Origin: CAZCDM01 sp964497475
GTDB taxonomy: Bacteria; Planctomycetota; Phycisphaerae; SM23-33
NCBI GenBank assembly: GCA_964497475.1
Contig: CAZCDM010000149.1
Coordinates: 1-5,703 of the forward strand
DNA: 5,703 nt
Direction of reading: 5' to 3'
Part shown: piece after piece, positions 5,464 through 5,703 of the stretch
Layout: each line of letters starts with the position of its first letter
How positions within the stretch are numbered: position 1 is the first letter of the stretch
The notes under the pieces: generated by a model
What the model was told of the DNA's origin: nothing
Seen by the model: the letters and a program-made list of their open reading frames with translations, nothing else
Databases searched by the model: none
Program-made: the position numbers and the translations under genes

Positions 5464-5703
5464 CTATTCGCCAAAAGGCGAGAGCACCGCCCCGCCGTCC
5501 TCAGCAGGTTCGTCGGCGGGTTTGGATTTATCTGATTCGAACGGCGAGTTGTTCGCCGCAGGGCCGGTGTCTTCGGGCATATTCTCGGCGGCCTGGAGGA
5601 GGATATTCCGCATGATCTGCCAGGACGACTCGGGCTCGTAGCCGTCGATCAGGGCGTTGGGAGCCCCCACCAGCCCGGCCGTCAGATCGTGCGGGGAGAA
5701 GTA
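5464..5703 (-). CDS. C-terminal end of an unrecognised protein (partial)
   Basis: The frame is open to the window edge, so only the last 79 residues are visible. They begin YFSPHDLTAGLVGAPN and continue through IDGYEPESSW and IMRNILLQAAEN. The final ~35 residues are polar, acidic and proline-rich (PEDTGPAANNSPFESDKSK, then many D, E and A) and look disordered. The GTG at codon 12 of the visible part is probably internal, because the residues before it continue the same folded-looking style. The pattern S-x2-DLT-x2-L-x-G...GY-x3-S...N-I-L-L faintly recalls the end of planctomycete DUF4159-type proteins, but this is an impression only. It ends 112 bases before fhs, which has its own promoter, so it may belong to a different transcript. 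Confidence 0.7.
   Translation of the reverse strand, partial: YFSPHDLTAGLVGAPNALIDGYEPESSWQIMRNILLQAAENMPEDTGPAANNSPFESDKSKPADEPAEDGGAVLSPFGE

Noticed and set aside
5468..5481. TCGCC/GGCGA hairpin as a terminator of the partial upstream gene
   Set aside because: The stem is only five pairs, lies inside the last codons of the gene, and no T run follows on the minus strand.

Overview
The window is GC-rich (by eye about 60-65%) with tightly packed bacterial genes. The sigma factor has the region 2.3 form FSTYACRAI instead of the usual FSTYATWWI. The permease has a cysteine-rich C-terminal part. Both remind me of Planctomycetota, perhaps class Phycisphaerae. This placement is inference from protein style, not a search result. 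No mobile element, CRISPR array, tRNA or rRNA is visible, and most of the window is ordinary chromosomal housekeeping sequence.

Layout: (1) 7-813, plus strand: a short-chain dehydrogenase that closely resembles the SDR-type D-mannonate oxidoreductase (fructuronate reductase) of hexuronate breakdown. A strong hairpin terminator follows at 839-878. (2) 894-1835, minus strand: a sigma-70 family factor of 313 residues, convergent with the dehydrogenase. Its promoter lies in an AT-rich gap. (3) 1836-2152: 317 bases without a convincing gene, holding the sigma promoter and ribosome binding site, small palindromes and A/T runs. (4) 3283-2153, minus strand: a two-gene operon of an MlaE-type lipid ABC transporter permease followed, after 9 bases, by a small Mpo1-like (DUF962) membrane protein with a GTG start. 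(5) 3284-3542: a gene-free leader or trailer with a structured segment and a T7-tailed hairpin. (6) 5351-3543, minus strand: formate--tetrahydrofolate ligase (fhs), with its own good promoter and a hairpin at the predicted mRNA 5' end. (7) 5703-5464, minus strand: the C-terminal end of an unrecognised gene that starts outside the window.

How the genes fit together: fhs feeds formate into the one-carbon folate pool. The permease and Mpo1-like pair suggests membrane lipid transport or lipid turnover, but the usual MlaF ATPase and MlaD/MCE partners are not here. The dehydrogenase probably closes a sugar-acid operon that begins before the window. These units look independent and do not form one system.

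The most notable observation is a perfect 63-bp tandem duplication at the 5' end of fhs. It repeats the start codon and first 21 codons in frame, so the protein begins with the same 21-residue segment twice, and only the first start has a Shine-Dalgarno sequence. I found no evidence of a wholly new biological system.
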